Below are positions 23,659 through 35,023 of a DNA stretch of 64,000 nucleotides, in pieces. The translations under genes were made by a program, and so were the position numbers. The notes under the pieces were generated by a model. That model saw only the letters and a program-made list of their open reading frames with translations, did no database searches and was not told the DNA's origin. Source of the stretch: Gliomastix tumulicola (Eukaryota > Ascomycota > Sordariomycetes > Hypocreales > Bionectriaceae); contig BCHX01000005.1 of the NCBI GenBank assembly GCA_001599755.1, positions 938,800 to 1,002,799 of the forward strand. The letters run 5' to 3'. Position 1 is the stretch's first letter, and each line of letters starts with the position of its first letter.

Positions 23659-24634
23659 GACGGCTGGCTGTGTGGCACGTCGTATCGGTTAAATTAATGC
23701 AGATAGGATATAACTGGGTATAACTGGATTCTGGTTGCAATCAAACGGAGGGAGAGGGAGAAAGCACCAGGGTAAACCGGGAGAAGTGCCGTGTTATAAA
23801 TAAGGCTAAGCAGGCAGGCAGGGCGGGGAGCAGATATCGTCATCGCGTCCCACGACCATCCGGAGGGGAGGCCTCGCTCGGGAGCGAATCACGCTGCTGG
23901 CCTCAGCTCCCAGATCAACGGCTCAGAACAGGATACGGGCGATAGTATCACCCTAAAATCAAGATTTGACAAGCTTATGACCATCAAAGCTTCGGGGACG
24001 TAACTTGGTGTGGGCGGGCATGACGCGGGGAGTGGGGAGGACCTTAACCGGGAGGGTACGGAGTACTAGTAGTAGGTAAGGTAAGGTAAGGGGGGGGGGG
24101 GGCTTCGGTGCCTTCCCTTGAGGGGACTGGCAAGTCGTTAGTACGAGTGGATAGGTGGGGAGACCCTGTTCGACAGAGGTACTAGGGACAATGGGAGCAT
24201 CTGGGCGATGGGCTGGCTGCTGCTCGATGGCCTCATCATCTTGGGCGTCTGCTGTGCTCCCAGGCGTGACGTGGCCTCGCTGTGCGGTCACGTGACGGAC
24301 GAAAATGCACGAGAATGGCACGAGAACGCAGCTGAGCTGAATACGCCCGAAAAAGCTGTGGCCCCACGTCTCATCTGCTGTTCTCCGAGCCCTAAGGTCG
24401 TACAGAAGACGTGTGCCAATCTCCCAGGAGCTCCCAATCGCAGGCCAGGTTGTAGTGGAGAGGCTCGAGCGGGGCGAGCACCACTTCCCTCCGATTCTAG
24501 TGCTGCCCAAGAGGCCTTGTTCCTTCCATCCTCCCTCAAGTTTCCCCACGTCGGGTCTCTTAGGCTTCCATAGCTTGTCCCTACTACGGAACCTTTTGCC
24601 AGCTATCCGCCAGCTAATCCGCCAGCTATCCGCC
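23659..24634. other. Divergent promoter region, CsbD-like and HET genes
   Basis: No gene is supported. An open frame continues upstream of 24635 in the HET frame (ATG at 24413), but that extension has no family resemblance. Repeated GGTAA units lead into a poly-G run at about 24073-24102. Immediately before the HET start, 24598-24637 carries three copies of a GCCAGCTATCC-type unit. Confidence 0.45.
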
Positions 24635-24637
24635 ATG
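24598..24637 (+). repeat. Short tandem repeat abutting the HET gene start codon
   Basis: Three copies of an 11-12 base unit (GCCAGCTATCC, GCCAGCTAATCC, GCCAGCTATCC) end at GCCATGG, which supplies the start codon. The tract fills the last 37 bases of the 5' leader. Confidence 0.8.
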
Positions 24638-27523
24638 GAGAGGTTGGATAGGTTCCAGTATCCAGGCAGGCGTTGGCACGGCGCGGAGGCGAATCAGCAG
24701 GAAGTGAGAGGCGCACTCGAGCGCGGCCTCAACCCCAACGCCTTCTGGGAGAAGTCGAGAGTCGTCCCTAACGGTCGCGGAAGAGCGCTAGAACATACGT
24801 ATTGGGCACACTTCAACACTCCTCTTCACTACTCGCTCTGGAACTGCGACCTCGAGACTGCCGGCCTGCTGCTCGCCGCGGGCGCCAACATTAATCAGAT
24901 CAATTACCGCGGCCGCACGCCTCTCCACGAGGCCGTCATTGCCAGACGACATGCGGTCATCGAATGGCTCCTCCAGCGTGGTGCCAATCCCAACAGGCGC
25001 ACTATCCCTACGCCTATCCAGATGGAGCAGCACGACAACGGCCGCCCAGCCCGCCCTGGCGAGCTTTGCGTGCCAATGGCCATCTACCACTCCGACGAAA
25101 TAGCCCTGCGACTGCTCCTCGCCGCGGATGTCGATCTGTACGCCCCTCGGCCTTGGACCGCGCTTGACTTGGCTCTCTGGGCTGGCAACCCAAGACTCAT
25201 CGAGATGCTCGTCGAAAAGGACGCCGCACTGCTGTCGGAGCTGCGTGTCTCGGCATCTACGCCGCGCTCCCGCAACTCTGGCTCCGTTGCTCTCGCAGAG
25301 GAGCTGTTCCTGGCCGCCAACGGCGACGAGCTCGTCCCTCGAAAGCAGGTCTACGACCCCTACTGCAACGCACTGCGGCTGTCGAGAGAGCACATCAGCG
25401 ACTCTCTCGATGCGGCGAGCCTCGTCAGCACCTTCTTCGAACACCTGCGGGTGGCTGCCGGCGCCGAGAGCACCAAAGTCTGCCGATCCTGCAGGCGAGT
25501 CCAGGTCATCGCCGGCTCCTCCTCGACGGATTCCCCCGTCCAGATGCACGAGAGCAAGCAGCATCTCGACCTGTCGGCCCACAGTGGCTGCCCGTGGTGT
25601 TGCATTGTCGCAGATGCAACCGACATCGAGGCCCAGCGCGCCGCCAGCAGTGGCGACAGTGCCGACGGCCAACCAGAGAGCGCGTCGTCCCCCTGCCCAA
25701 TTGAGCTGCACACGGACAAGAAGACGAGCGAGTGCTGGGTGACCTGGGGCAAGCTCCGGGCGCAGATCCCCGTCACGTCCTACAGCCCGGCGTGGGCGGA
25801 CTGTCTCCGCGGGCTCGACCAGCTCGACCACGCGACCAATTCTGTCAACTCCCTCAAGATAGCCCAGAAATGGCTTCGCGAGTGCCAGAAAATCACCGAG
25901 CACGAGGGCTGCGTCCGATATCACGAGGCAAACAACAAAAGCCTTCCCAAGAGGCTCCTGTATCTCGGCGAGCCTCGCAACCCCCCGCGGATTGTGGAAA
26001 CGTCCGTCATCACCGTCCCGGCCCCCTACGTGGCCCTGTCCTACTGCTGGGGGACGAGGCCGTTTCTCACGCTTACTCGGGAGACTTATCATCACATGCA
26101 GCACGCCCTCGACATCGAGTCGCTTCCCATCTTGTTTCAAGATGCGATAGCAGTCGCGAGGGGCCTCGGGTTCCTGTGGATATGGATCGACTCCCTCTGC
26201 ATCGTTCAAGACGATGTAGACGACTGGGCTCACGAGACTGTCAACATGCACACCATCTTCGCCGGCGCGGAGCTCACGGTGTCGACGGTCACTGCTGGTG
26301 ATCCCTACACCAGCCTGTTTCACGCACGCAAGCATCGAATTACGCACCCGGTCCCCCTAGACTTCTGGACACCCAGATGCGACCGTCAGCACCAGGCCGC
26401 GCAGTTCCGGATTCCCACCGCTGTTCCGAGATGGGTGGGCGAGAACTTTGCATGGCGTGGCCAGGTCCACCTTCGAGCGTGGGCTCTTCAGGAGCAGATT
26501 CTGAGCACCAGGATCCTCTGGTTCGGGGACGGCATGATCTTCTTCGAGTGCCTGAAGGGGTACAAGTTCGAAATCGACCCCATGCATGACGCGTGGTACA
26601 GTCAATCTGAGGCCGGCCAGAAGGAGATGATGGAGCACGTGGCCATGTCAGCCTGCATCAGGGGTGCGCCCTCGCCCCAGCTGATTTACCAGGGCCGCGT
26701 AGTCACTCCCTTCAGGATCTGGCAGCACCTGGTCCAGAACCTCACCGAGCGTGGCATCACCAAGCAGTCGGACCGGCTGCCGGCGCTCGGCCCCTTGACG
26801 GCGAGGATCGGCCGTCTCTCAGGCGAGAAAGTCGCCCACGGCATTTTCGTGGGAGACGTGGCCCTGCGAGCCCTGGCCTGGAGGTCCAGAATCCCTTCGC
26901 GCAAGTCGGACCTGGTGCCCTCCTGGCTGTGGGCAAGCATGAGCGGCCGCGTCACGTATGACCTTGACGATAGCGATGAGCGCGAAGGCCACGATGAGAA
27001 ACCCCGCGGCGCCATAGTCTCCGACATTGACACTCGTGCCAATACCTCCCTAAGCCACGTTCAGGGCAGCATCAAGATCAAGGGAAGGCTTTGGAAGAAG
27101 CGCCCCCTTACCCACATGATCATGACTCGAAACCTGCAGGCCTCAGGCCGTCTGGATGCTTGGGATCGGGGCCACGGCCTGATTCACCTCGACGAGCCGT
27201 TCGAGCGGGAGGAGGTGTTTTTTGCCATCGCCTTGATGGACCTCCCGAAGGGCCTAGAATCTCTCGACGAAAAGCCGGCTGCGTCTTCGATGCCCGGCCC
27301 ATCCACCAAACCCGCGGGCACGCTGGTGCTTCTCCTCCGGCCCGTGCCGGGACGGCCAGGCGTCTACCGCCGTGTTGGCATCGCCTTGCTGCCGAGGTCG
27401 ATGGGGTCGACCAGGCGGATGTTGGACGAGCCGGCGCTGCACACGCTGGGGCCCGAGTCGGATCTTCGATGGGTCTTTGACTATGTCAGAGTGTACGAGA
27501 ATGAGACTGTCACCGTCATTTGA
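24635..27523 (+). CDS. HET-domain protein with N-terminal ankyrin repeats
   Basis: Single-exon gene of 962 residues. HET proteins trigger heterokaryon incompatibility or related self/non-self responses. Ankyrin repeats lie at about residues 60-125 (NTPLHYSLWNCDLETAGLLL and RTPLHEAVIARRHAVIEWLL), with a weaker repeat near 150-185. A Cys pair (VCRSCRR, then HSGCPWC) near 285-325 could bind metal. The HET core spans about 463-565: APYVALSYCWG, LPILFQDAIAVARGLGFLWI, WIDSLCIVQDD and the FAGAELTVSTV strand. I start at 24635 because the protein resemblance begins there. No transmembrane segment or NTPase domain is present, so this is an ankyrin-HET rather than a NACHT-HET protein. No stop or frameshift is seen. 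The partner or trigger is unknown. Confidence 0.9.
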   Translation: MERLDRFQYPGRRWHGAEANQQEVRGALERGLNPNAFWEKSRVVPNGRGRALEHTYWAHFNTPLHYSLWNCDLETAGLLLAAGANINQINYRGRTPLHEAVIARRHAVIEWLLQRGANPNRRTIPTPIQMEQHDNGRPARPGELCVPMAIYHSDEIALRLLLAADVDLYAPRPWTALDLALWAGNPRLIEMLVEKDAALLSELRVSASTPRSRNSGSVALAEELFLAANGDELVPRKQVYDPYCNALRLSREHISDSLDAASLVSTFFEHLRVAAGAESTKVCRSCRRVQVIAGSSSTDSPVQMHESKQHLDLSAHSGCPWCCIVADATDIEAQRAASSGDSADGQPESASSPCPIELHTDKKTSECWVTWGKLRAQIPVTSYSPAWADCLRGLDQLDHATNSVNSLKIAQKWLRECQKITEHEGCVRYHEANNKSLPKRLLYLGEPRNPPRIVETSVITVPAPYVALSYCWGTRPFLTLTRETYHHMQHALDIESLPILFQDAIAVARGLGFLWIWIDSLCIVQDDVDDWAHETVNMHTIFAGAELTVSTVTAGDPYTSLFHARKHRITHPVPLDFWTPRCDRQHQAAQFRIPTAVPRWVGENFAWRGQVHLRAWALQEQILSTRILWFGDGMIFFECLKGYKFEIDPMHDAWYSQSEAGQKEMMEHVAMSACIRGAPSPQLIYQGRVVTPFRIWQHLVQNLTERGITKQSDRLPALGPLTARIGRLSGEKVAHGIFVGDVALRALAWRSRIPSRKSDLVPSWLWASMSGRVTYDLDDSDEREGHDEKPRGAIVSDIDTRANTSLSHVQGSIKIKGRLWKKRPLTHMIMTRNLQASGRLDAWDRGHGLIHLDEPFEREEVFFAIALMDLPKGLESLDEKPAASSMPGPSTKPAGTLVLLLRPVPGRPGVYRRVGIALLPRSMGSTRRMLDEPALHTLGPESDLRWVFDYVRVYENETVTVI

Positions 27524-28867
27524 TTGGCGAATACCTGCCCATGGTGGCGGACAGAACAGAAGTACTAGGTAAGGAAGGTACTTGGCACCCGAGACCATAT
27601 CTTTGTGTGTGCGTGTGGTGCTTGTCCTGACATGGAACATGTCCCAGGCAGGATTGGGGTGTTTAATGGAAACACAAGAGCAGTTGGCTCCGGAAAATTC
27701 GCGTTGCCTCGCACAGCGAGGTACCTCACTCAGCACGATATTGAGCACGCCGAGGGAATATTGGATTGAATTTGTTTTTTTTGTTTCTTTCTTTGGGTTT
27801 CATTTACTTCTTGTTGTCATGGGCGGTCTCGCCTGAGGGCTGGCATTGTTCGGCCGCCCCCTTTTCACACACAGTCTGCGGATATTACACACAAATTGCG
27901 AAGGAGCAAGCAAGCAAGCAAGCAAGCGTGCTTCAATTTTGGGAAACGGGAAACTGACAGGCATGTCTCTCTATTTCAGGCTCGCCTGTTGAGGAGGACT
28001 GCCGTCGCATCATGGGACATGAATGGTTATGAATTACCACGGGAGGAAACATTTCTCGTGGTGGGATCTTAATAGATGGAAAGGGAAGGGCAATTTGTTA
28101 CCAGGAGGAAACAATCATTCGGCGCGATCTACTGATTAGTTAATGCATTTTGTTTAAACACCTACGCGTGCTCTGTGATCTGCAGTCATCTCTGAGAGTA
28201 GCCCAGCCGGCAGGGTCTTGTCTTGTCTTGCCTTGCTGAGGTGTATATAGCAAATGGCTGTCGACAGTCAGTCAGCGCTGAATGTGCACGAAATGCGCTG
28301 CCACCTCATGGACGAGTAGGCCTGCAGCTTGTTGTTACGTGCCTGTCCCTGGACCAGCCTTGCGATTCTCACGCAGGAACTGCCACGACGAGATGACGGT
28401 GCCGGACACCGTCTTGCCCTGGCTCTGCGGGTAACGATTTCTCGTAGTAGGGACGAGAAACGTTTGTTAATGCTCTCCAGGTGTCCGCCGATAGATTCGA
28501 GGCCGTCCTGAGTCGTCGTCAGCGCTGCTGCCCTGAAGCCTGGGCGGTTTGAGACCAGGCCCTGCTGGCGAGTGTCAAAGCTACTACTATATCTCTGAGC
28601 CATTCTCATTAGCTGCGTCTCACAAGTCTTCAAGCTTCTTATATTTTGATCAAATTAATCGTCAGCCTGCTCTCTCTCTCTTTCATCAAGGTATTGTGCT
28701 GTGGTTGACGTCAGATTGATCATCTCCACTGGCACGGGACGGGGGGGCTGGGAGGCACTTTTGATAAACTTCTTCTCTTTGAGCAACGCGTTTCACATCT
28801 CACTCTCTTCCACACCCAAACTTCCACACATGAATGAAACGCGACATCGACTCCCCCAATCGCCGAA
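27524..28867. other. Intergenic, no supported gene
   Basis: Contains an (AAGC)n run at about 27903-27927 and a T-rich patch near 27773-27790. A 121-residue minus-strand frame (28633-28268) was considered and rejected. Confidence 0.4.
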
Positions 28868-29371
28868 ATGACTCCAAACCCTGCACAAGAAGGCGCCTCA
28901 CACGAACCGCTAAGCCGCGCCGCCCCCGGCAAGACGGACATGATCCTCGCCATGAACGACCCATACATGCAGCAGATCATCGACGGCACAAAGACCTTTG
29001 AGTTCAGGAAGTACGACATGGTCGGGATCCAGAGGATCTGGTTCTACCGCACGGCGCCTCACTCGGCAATCACACATGTCTGCGAGGTCGACCCGGCCGT
29101 CAGGAGAGGCGAAGGGAATACTCCCATCCCCGAGGATGGACTGGGCAACAAGGAGTACAACCAGAACGACCCGGACTGGGATGGCTACGATTTCGCCTAC
29201 CGCGTCAAGTCGGTCTACGCTGTCAACTCGTCGCCGGGCGGCGGGGGTGGTATTCCGTGGGCGGACATGAGGGACAAGCATGGGATGAAGAGCCCGCCGA
29301 GGGGTCGTGTGTCTGTGCCGCAGTCGATGCAGGAGGAGTTCCCGTGGGATACGCAGACGAAGATACGATGA
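28868..29371 (+). CDS. ASCH/PUA-like domain protein
   Basis: Single-exon gene of 167 residues. After a short N-terminal extension it reads DMILAMNDPYMQQIIDGTKT and then FEFRKYDMVGIQRIWFYRTA, which carries the ASCH signature G-x-K-T-x-E-x-R. This is a small PUA-like beta-barrel thought to bind RNA or modified nucleic acid. The strand PHSAITHVCEVDPAV fits the next part of the fold, and the C-terminal half (DWDGYDFAYRVKSVYAVN) completes it. The final 40 residues (PPRGRVSVPQSM) are likely disordered. There is no signal peptide, so a cytosolic or nuclear site is expected. No neighbour suggests its role. Domain class is moderately sure; function is not. Confidence 0.72.
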   Translation: MTPNPAQEGASHEPLSRAAPGKTDMILAMNDPYMQQIIDGTKTFEFRKYDMVGIQRIWFYRTAPHSAITHVCEVDPAVRRGEGNTPIPEDGLGNKEYNQNDPDWDGYDFAYRVKSVYAVNSSPGGGGGIPWADMRDKHGMKSPPRGRVSVPQSMQEEFPWDTQTKIR

Positions 29372-30844
29372 TTTGGGCTGGCCAATGTTGACACTCTTGG
29401 GAGGAACATGTGACATGCTGGAGAAAGGGCATGGGATGGAGGAATGTCCTTCCTGGGTACTGGCGAATGGAGTCGGGGGCGTGGATGGACGAGGGACGAG
29501 CTCTTGCCATTGCTGAAATAGAGTAAGTCGAGGTGATTTGGTTCGGCTCGGTTCTATTCTTGACTGTGATTATGCTGACTGTTCTTTTTAGTTCTAGAGC
29601 TGCCCATGCTCCCTGTGAGATTGAGGCCCATGTCTTTAGCGGCTAGATTTAAGTCCAAAACAGAGGAAGACTACCAGTTTGTTGATGGCCAAGCAAGACA
29701 AGCCAGTGCTCGTTCAGTGCATTTATCTACTGGCTATCATCATACAGGATGTGAGGGGAGGGGGGAAGGGCTGCCCAGCACCCCAAATGAACCACCAAAT
29801 GAACATCGCCAACCTCCAAGTCAAACGCCCCAGCACCGAATCGAGTATCCAAAGCTTGCGTACAGGCTGGAGCCTCTTCATCCTGGCCATTTCTTATGAA
29901 AGTCCCGGCCCGCCTGAACCACACTGACGAACAACCGGCTCCATTCAGCAGCCCTTAGGATGCGTTGCCAGAACGCCTTCCAGTCGATGCTCAGGCAAAA
30001 GGCGATGGCCTTCTCAGACATCACGGGGCTGGCTGCGCACACGAAAATGCCAGCACCAGCGGCCATCATTACCGATCTGAGGCCGAAAGAGGCAGCAGTG
30101 CGCCACAACGACCAGCTGGATGCCCTATGTGTGTGTGTGAGTACTCTTAGTGGGTTGTGTGGCCGAAAGCAGTGCTGGGGGAGGTCTGCTCGCTCACTCG
30201 TAGACGCAGCCGAGGCCGACTCTGGTCGGATGGCCTGATGGAATGGGGCCATCCACGCCACTCGTCATGGTTGTTTGTTCTGTTTCAATTTCTGTCTTCA
30301 ATGGGGGGTGGTCAGTTGTGGGTGCTTGCAGGAGTCTAGCTGCACGGTTCGCTTCCTGCTAGTGAAGCTGATGGCGAAGACGGATGCTGGGCGTAGGGGC
30401 TTACGTACCTTGGATTTCCTGGTGTCGTGATTCGTATTGAGAGGCTTTAAAAGTAGACGGTGTGTAGGAATCGGTCAATCGGTGAGGTGAAGGAGGAGGT
30501 GTGACGAGGCAATATTCATAAGAAGCCGAGGATTGGCATTGGAATCGACACGCGAGGCAGCCGTGGGAAGCAAATTCGCCGACAGCACCAAGTGAATTAG
30601 ACACTTGCATTGAAGGCCCAACAGAGTAGGTATGACAGTGACTGTAGTTTTACGTGTGTCTGTTGGTACGAATGTTACTCTGCATAGACACTAGACTCTA
30701 TGGAGGATAGATAGTACGATGAAGGCGGCATGTACTACCTCGTGTTGATTCTCAACCCACATTGTTCAAATGAATATAGGGAGCACGGCATGACTAGCTT
30801 TTCGTGCCGATGTCTCGATCTCTCCAAGTAAGTAGTTACCTATG
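29372..30844. other. Intergenic, no supported gene
   Basis: Short overlapping frames on both strands without recognisable products. The region ends at the 3' end of the flavoprotein gene on the minus strand. Confidence 0.4.
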
Positions 30845-32330
30845 CTATAGTGACCCAACCAGCCGAGGCAGGAGAATGTCGTTGTACTGCCACAACGACG
30901 TCTGGAACTGCGCGGCAAACGCAGCCCCCGTGTACCACGTCGACTGCTGGCCCTGCAGGGCATACTGCTCCGTGATGAAGCCCTTCCTCAGCTCCTCGCT
31001 GGAGACCCGCGCGTGCATGTGTCCGTGATCGGCGATCACGATCCACTCGAGCGTGCTGCCACCGTCCTTCTCTGCTGGAGACGGCAGGATGCCACCAGTA
31101 ACGAGCCTCTCAAAGTTGGCCTGGACAATCCCCTTTGCGGCATTCACGTCCGTTGCTGCGTCGCCGATCATCAGAGCGCGAAAATGATCCTCGCCCATGT
31201 AGTCGAAGCGGGCCTGGTAGGGGAGGTCCTGGTAGGCAAAGTAGTTGCTTGGCTCGGCGGCCTTGGGTATGTTGAACAGCGACTGGTTGACAGGGAGCAA
31301 CGCGTTATGAACGATGCCAGTAACGATCCGGACCCAGTCGAATTTGGAAAAGACAGCCGTTTCAGCTTCAGACGCGTTGAAAGGCTCGAGGTTGCGGGCG
31401 TGAGGCTCGATGGCCAGCAGCAGCTTCTTCGCCTTGATGACCGTCTTCTCGCCAGACTCGCGATTCCTCACGGTGAGAACAACACCCTCGCTGCTCGTCC
31501 GCGTAGACGAGACAACAGTGCTCGAGTAGAGCACGTCCCCTCCCAGGTGCTCGGCCACGGCATCGTAGAGATCCTGGTTGCGGCCCGAAGCAGCCACCAG
31601 GGCGCCCACCTCGCCGAGAAAGTTGCGAGCCATGAAGGCGCCATACGCCTGCAGGACGTAGAGAGTCACGGCTTCGCTCATGTTCCCGATCCCGTAGCCG
31701 GTGATGCGGTAGATCAGGTGCAGCGCGTCCTCAAAGTCGTACTTCTGCGCAAACTCCCCGAACGGCAGGGTGAGGTCGGCCGGGATATCCCCGCCCGCGG
31801 GCCACTCCCAGTACCCCGTTGCAAACAGATGCTCATACTGCTCGACGATGGCGAGGAACCTCTTGAGAGCAGCCGTCTGGGCGTCGGATGCCGGAGGACT
31901 GAAGCTCACAGTCTCAGCCGTAGTGAAGTCGACGTATCGAGTGGTCAGGGGGACACGAGGCCCTGGAGGTCCGTATGGCACGCCCAAGCGTTCGAAAAAG
32001 CCGGTCGCGTTGCCCAGGTCGACGAAGTTCTGCACTCCATACTCATATGTCCGTCCCGATCTGGGATCGGTATAGCTGTCGACGTGGCCGCCCTGGCATG
32101 GTCAGCAGGATCCCCTGAAGGAGAAGATTTTGCCCCTGACGCACGAGAATACCCTCTTTCTCTACCAGCACAATGCTCCTCCCAAAGTCGTCGCGGAGCC
32201 GGACAGCAGCATGAGACCCAGCCGCACCACCACCGATGATGACGACGTCCGTCTCTCTGGTGTGAGGCGTGGCAATAGCTGGGCGAAAAATCGCTAAGAA
32301 GGCGACGAGAGTCTCAAGGAGAGGAGGCAT
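30845..32330 (-). CDS. Secreted FAD-dependent amine-oxidase-type oxidoreductase
   Basis: Exons 32330-32145 and 32092-30845 (phase 0) give 477 residues. The N terminus MPPLLETLVAFLAIFRPAIA is a signal peptide, followed directly by the Rossmann motif TDVVIIGGGAAGSHAAVRLR. Across the junction it reads EKEGILGGHVDSYTDPRSG, matching the second FAD contact of flavin amine oxidase/beta-cyclopiazonate-dehydrogenase-like proteins. Further parts are the central helical region (LPFGEFAQKYDFEDALHLI) and a C-terminal segment ending TSLWQYNDILLPRLVGSL. The substrate is unknown. It lies 0.6 kb from a second secreted flavoenzyme on the same strand, with a bZIP-type regulator beyond that, which looks like a small oxidative-metabolism cluster. 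Confidence 0.85.
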
Positions 32331-32948
32331 GATGGTGGCTCACTTGGTGAAAAGTCGGAGAGGGGAGAGCCAGCCAGCCCATCGTATTTCCTAGAACTCC
32401 TCATCGCCAAGCTCCGATCTGCAGATTCTGCGTGACTGGGAGCGAAGGAGAGGCTAGAGATCGTTCTCCAATAGGAAAGGTCCCAGAGACATAAGCAATG
32501 TCTCTTTAGCCGGACGATGGGTAGGTGACAATGCTGACTGCATTCTGGCGACCTTGGCTAGGTGAGATCTAGCACATGCTGGTGTCCACGCGAAACGCTG
32601 GTGCTCGGCGAGGGGTGACCTCCAGAACACCGCTAGTATCAACAGGGCACTTGGCAATGATGATCGTGCCCCAGCCTCCCCGTAGCTCTCAGTGCAGTCC
32701 GAGAATTCGACCAATGAAAGGCCTTGTTAGAAGGAGCTTGGGACGGGGGAGGGTCCGTGCACACTTTTATGCCTAAATCTAGCCTTGCCTTTCTTATCGT
32801 GCCTTCCGAACAGATAACAAAGATGCCTTGCACCTACTACAGTAGTACTTGCAACCTCCCTCAGCGACAACACGAGTTCTCCACCTCAGACTTCAGCTCC
32901 CCAGCACCATTGCAGCCATGCGAAGAGCCTCCTCAAGCGGAGATACGA
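32331..32948. other. Intergenic, promoter of the amine-oxidase-type gene
   Basis: 618 bases between two genes on the minus strand. No coding signal or repeat of note. Confidence 0.45.
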
Positions 32949-34722
32949 TCAATATGTGAACCCACCGCCCCGGCTGCTCCAAAACTCCTCCGGGTCAGCT
33001 GCTGCCTGAAGCCCCTTCAGACGGGCATAGTCACGATACCCTCCCGTCACGTTCTGATCCCCCGCGGCGTCGTTCATCAGGAACGGCAGATACAGCTGGG
33101 CGCCGCCCGTCCACTCCGGCACCTTGACCTCGAGCCACTCGACCAGATCCTTCGAAGCCTGGACAAAGATCCCGTCGTCTCCCTTGGCCGCCCAAGAACA
33201 CTGTATTTCGAGAAGGATACGGTCGGGGTCGTTGCCGGTCAGACCCATGGCGTTGCCTCCGTGCCGTGCCGTCTGCTGGCCGATAATGGACGGGAAGGGC
33301 TGGAAGTCGATCGAGCACTGCGACGTCAGGCGAAGCGGGTTCTTGAGGTAGTCGGCGATGAGGGACGTGAACTTGGCCGAGATCTCGGCGTATATCGCAG
33401 GATTGTCCGGCAGATATGGCAGCGTGAATGTCTGCAGGACGTGGTACGTGTGTCAGCCATGCCTGGGTTTCGGGGTTCTTTACTGACTTACGCGAAAGGA
33501 GATTCTCGAGTTCAGCAGATCCGCGCCCTGGCCGTTCGTCTTTAGCTACAAGCCCCGGTCTTGTTAGCCCAAGAAACATCGCATCGAACACAACAGAGTA
33601 CCGACCAGATCCGCATATGAGCGCGTCTTCGTGAGCGATATCGTCGAACCGATGCCCAGGAAGTCTGCGAAGGCACCCTCGGTAGGGGGCTTCGGCCCCT
33701 GGTAGAAGTAAAAGATGAGGAAGGTCTTCAAGCCCCCGATAGCGGTGACATCCGTCAGGATAATGGCCGCCTTGGGATCTGCTGCATTGCCAGGGACGAA
33801 TTTATGGAGCGCAGCATAGATCTCGTTGGCCTTGCTGCCGTCATAGATTCGGATTCCGCCCCAGACCTGGCCCATCGGGTAGGCCTGGACGGTGAATCGA
33901 GTGACGATGCCTGCTTCGTCAGCGCACGCTTCGTTTCAGCGGAACGGCTGGCACATACCAAACTGGCTGCCGCTTCCTCTCAGTGCTACGGCAAGCTCTG
34001 GGTTTTTGGCCGCATCGACATTGATGATAGTTCCGTTGGCAGCTACAATCTCCCAGCCAACAATACTCTGCGAAGTCTTGTCAGTGTTGTTTCGTCAGGG
34101 TCGTTCGTCAGAAGGACTAACATCAGCAGCCAAGCCATGCTGCGCCGAGAGGAAGGAAATGCCTCCTTGGAGCAGGTATCCTCCGACTCCCACAAGACCT
34201 ACCCGAACCATCAGCACAGCGTTCTAGCACGATAGCCTGGAATACTGTACCTAAACGACCGCCAACGATGGCCACGCCTTGCTCGTCAAGCGGCCCACTA
34301 ACATCATTCCACTCGCCTCCGGGCTTGACAAATGCAAGCTGCCTCTCCGCGTCATAAGTAACACCCGTCAGGTCCTTTGTCGAGATCAAGACTCCGTCCT
34401 GGACACTGGCATGCCCGACATTCGGATCATGACCACCGCTCTTGACGGCAAACTGCACATCAGGATACTTGTTCAGCACCTTCACAGCAGCGGCCACCTC
34501 CTCAGCTGACTGGGGCAAGACGACACACGCGGGTCTGACATCACGTAGCGCTGTCGACCAGTATGCGGATATCTCCGATGTGTATGGTATCGTGAAGCGA
34601 GTCGAGACTCGGCCAGGAACCGCGGCGGAGATTTCGTCACAGGCCTTCTTGGTAGAGGCGCTGGGAGCAGCGAGACCACTCGCGGCGAGGAGGCCGAACA
34701 CGGAGAGGAGGATCTGGAACAT
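32949..34722 (-). CDS. Secreted BBE-like FAD-linked oxidoreductase
   Basis: Berberine-bridge-enzyme/6-hydroxynicotine-oxidase-like flavoprotein. Six exons (34722-34251, 34198-34122, 34067-33959, 33910-33606, 33545-33492, 33431-32949) join in frame to 499 residues. The signal peptide is MFQILLSVFGLLAASGLA. The PCMH FAD domain contains RPACVVLPQSAEEVAAAVKV and FAVKSGGHDPNVG, where His98 is the residue that covalently holds FAD in this family. Next are GGRLG/LVGVGGYLLQGGISFL and SIVGWEIVAANGTIINVDAA. The C-terminal BBE segment ends YRDYARLKGLQAAADPEEFW. The exon 4 donor (GTCGGT at 33605) is weak, so the join YADL/LKTNGQG is the least certain. The usual second flavin-linking Cys near GGYLLQGG is not present, suggesting single covalent attachment. 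Confidence 0.87.
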
Positions 34723-35023
34723 GTTTAGCGAAGCTAGGAATAGGGACGAGACCACACGTTTAGCCTGGGGGCTTGGGGTTCTGAGCTATTCAAGCGAAAG
34801 GGGCCATTTCGTTGTCCCCTTTTCTGGCTCCTACATCTGGCTATTATGGAGCTTTTATCATTTAAGGATCGGCCGCTCCGCCGAGGATCTGCCTCCATGG
34901 TCGACGTCGAACATATCGATGGCTAATCTCTGCAGAGATATCAAGAAAAACGACGATTCATGCTCTGGTCACTACCACACACAAGCCGTCAAAAATCGCA
35001 GAAACAAAAACTTCGCCCCATCC
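34723..35023. other. Short intergenic spacer
   Basis: 301 bases between the BBE-like gene start and the regulator gene end, both on the minus strand. It must hold the BBE-like promoter. Confidence 0.5.

Noticed and set aside
24413..24634. Upstream in-frame extension of the HET protein by 74 residues.
   Set aside because: The extension is low-quality sequence running through repeat DNA; resemblance to ankyrin-HET proteins starts only after 24635.
28268..28633. Minus-strand frame of 121 codons in an intergenic region.
   Set aside because: No domain, signal or family resemblance, Arg/Ser-biased composition and no supporting splice or context; chance open frame is more likely.
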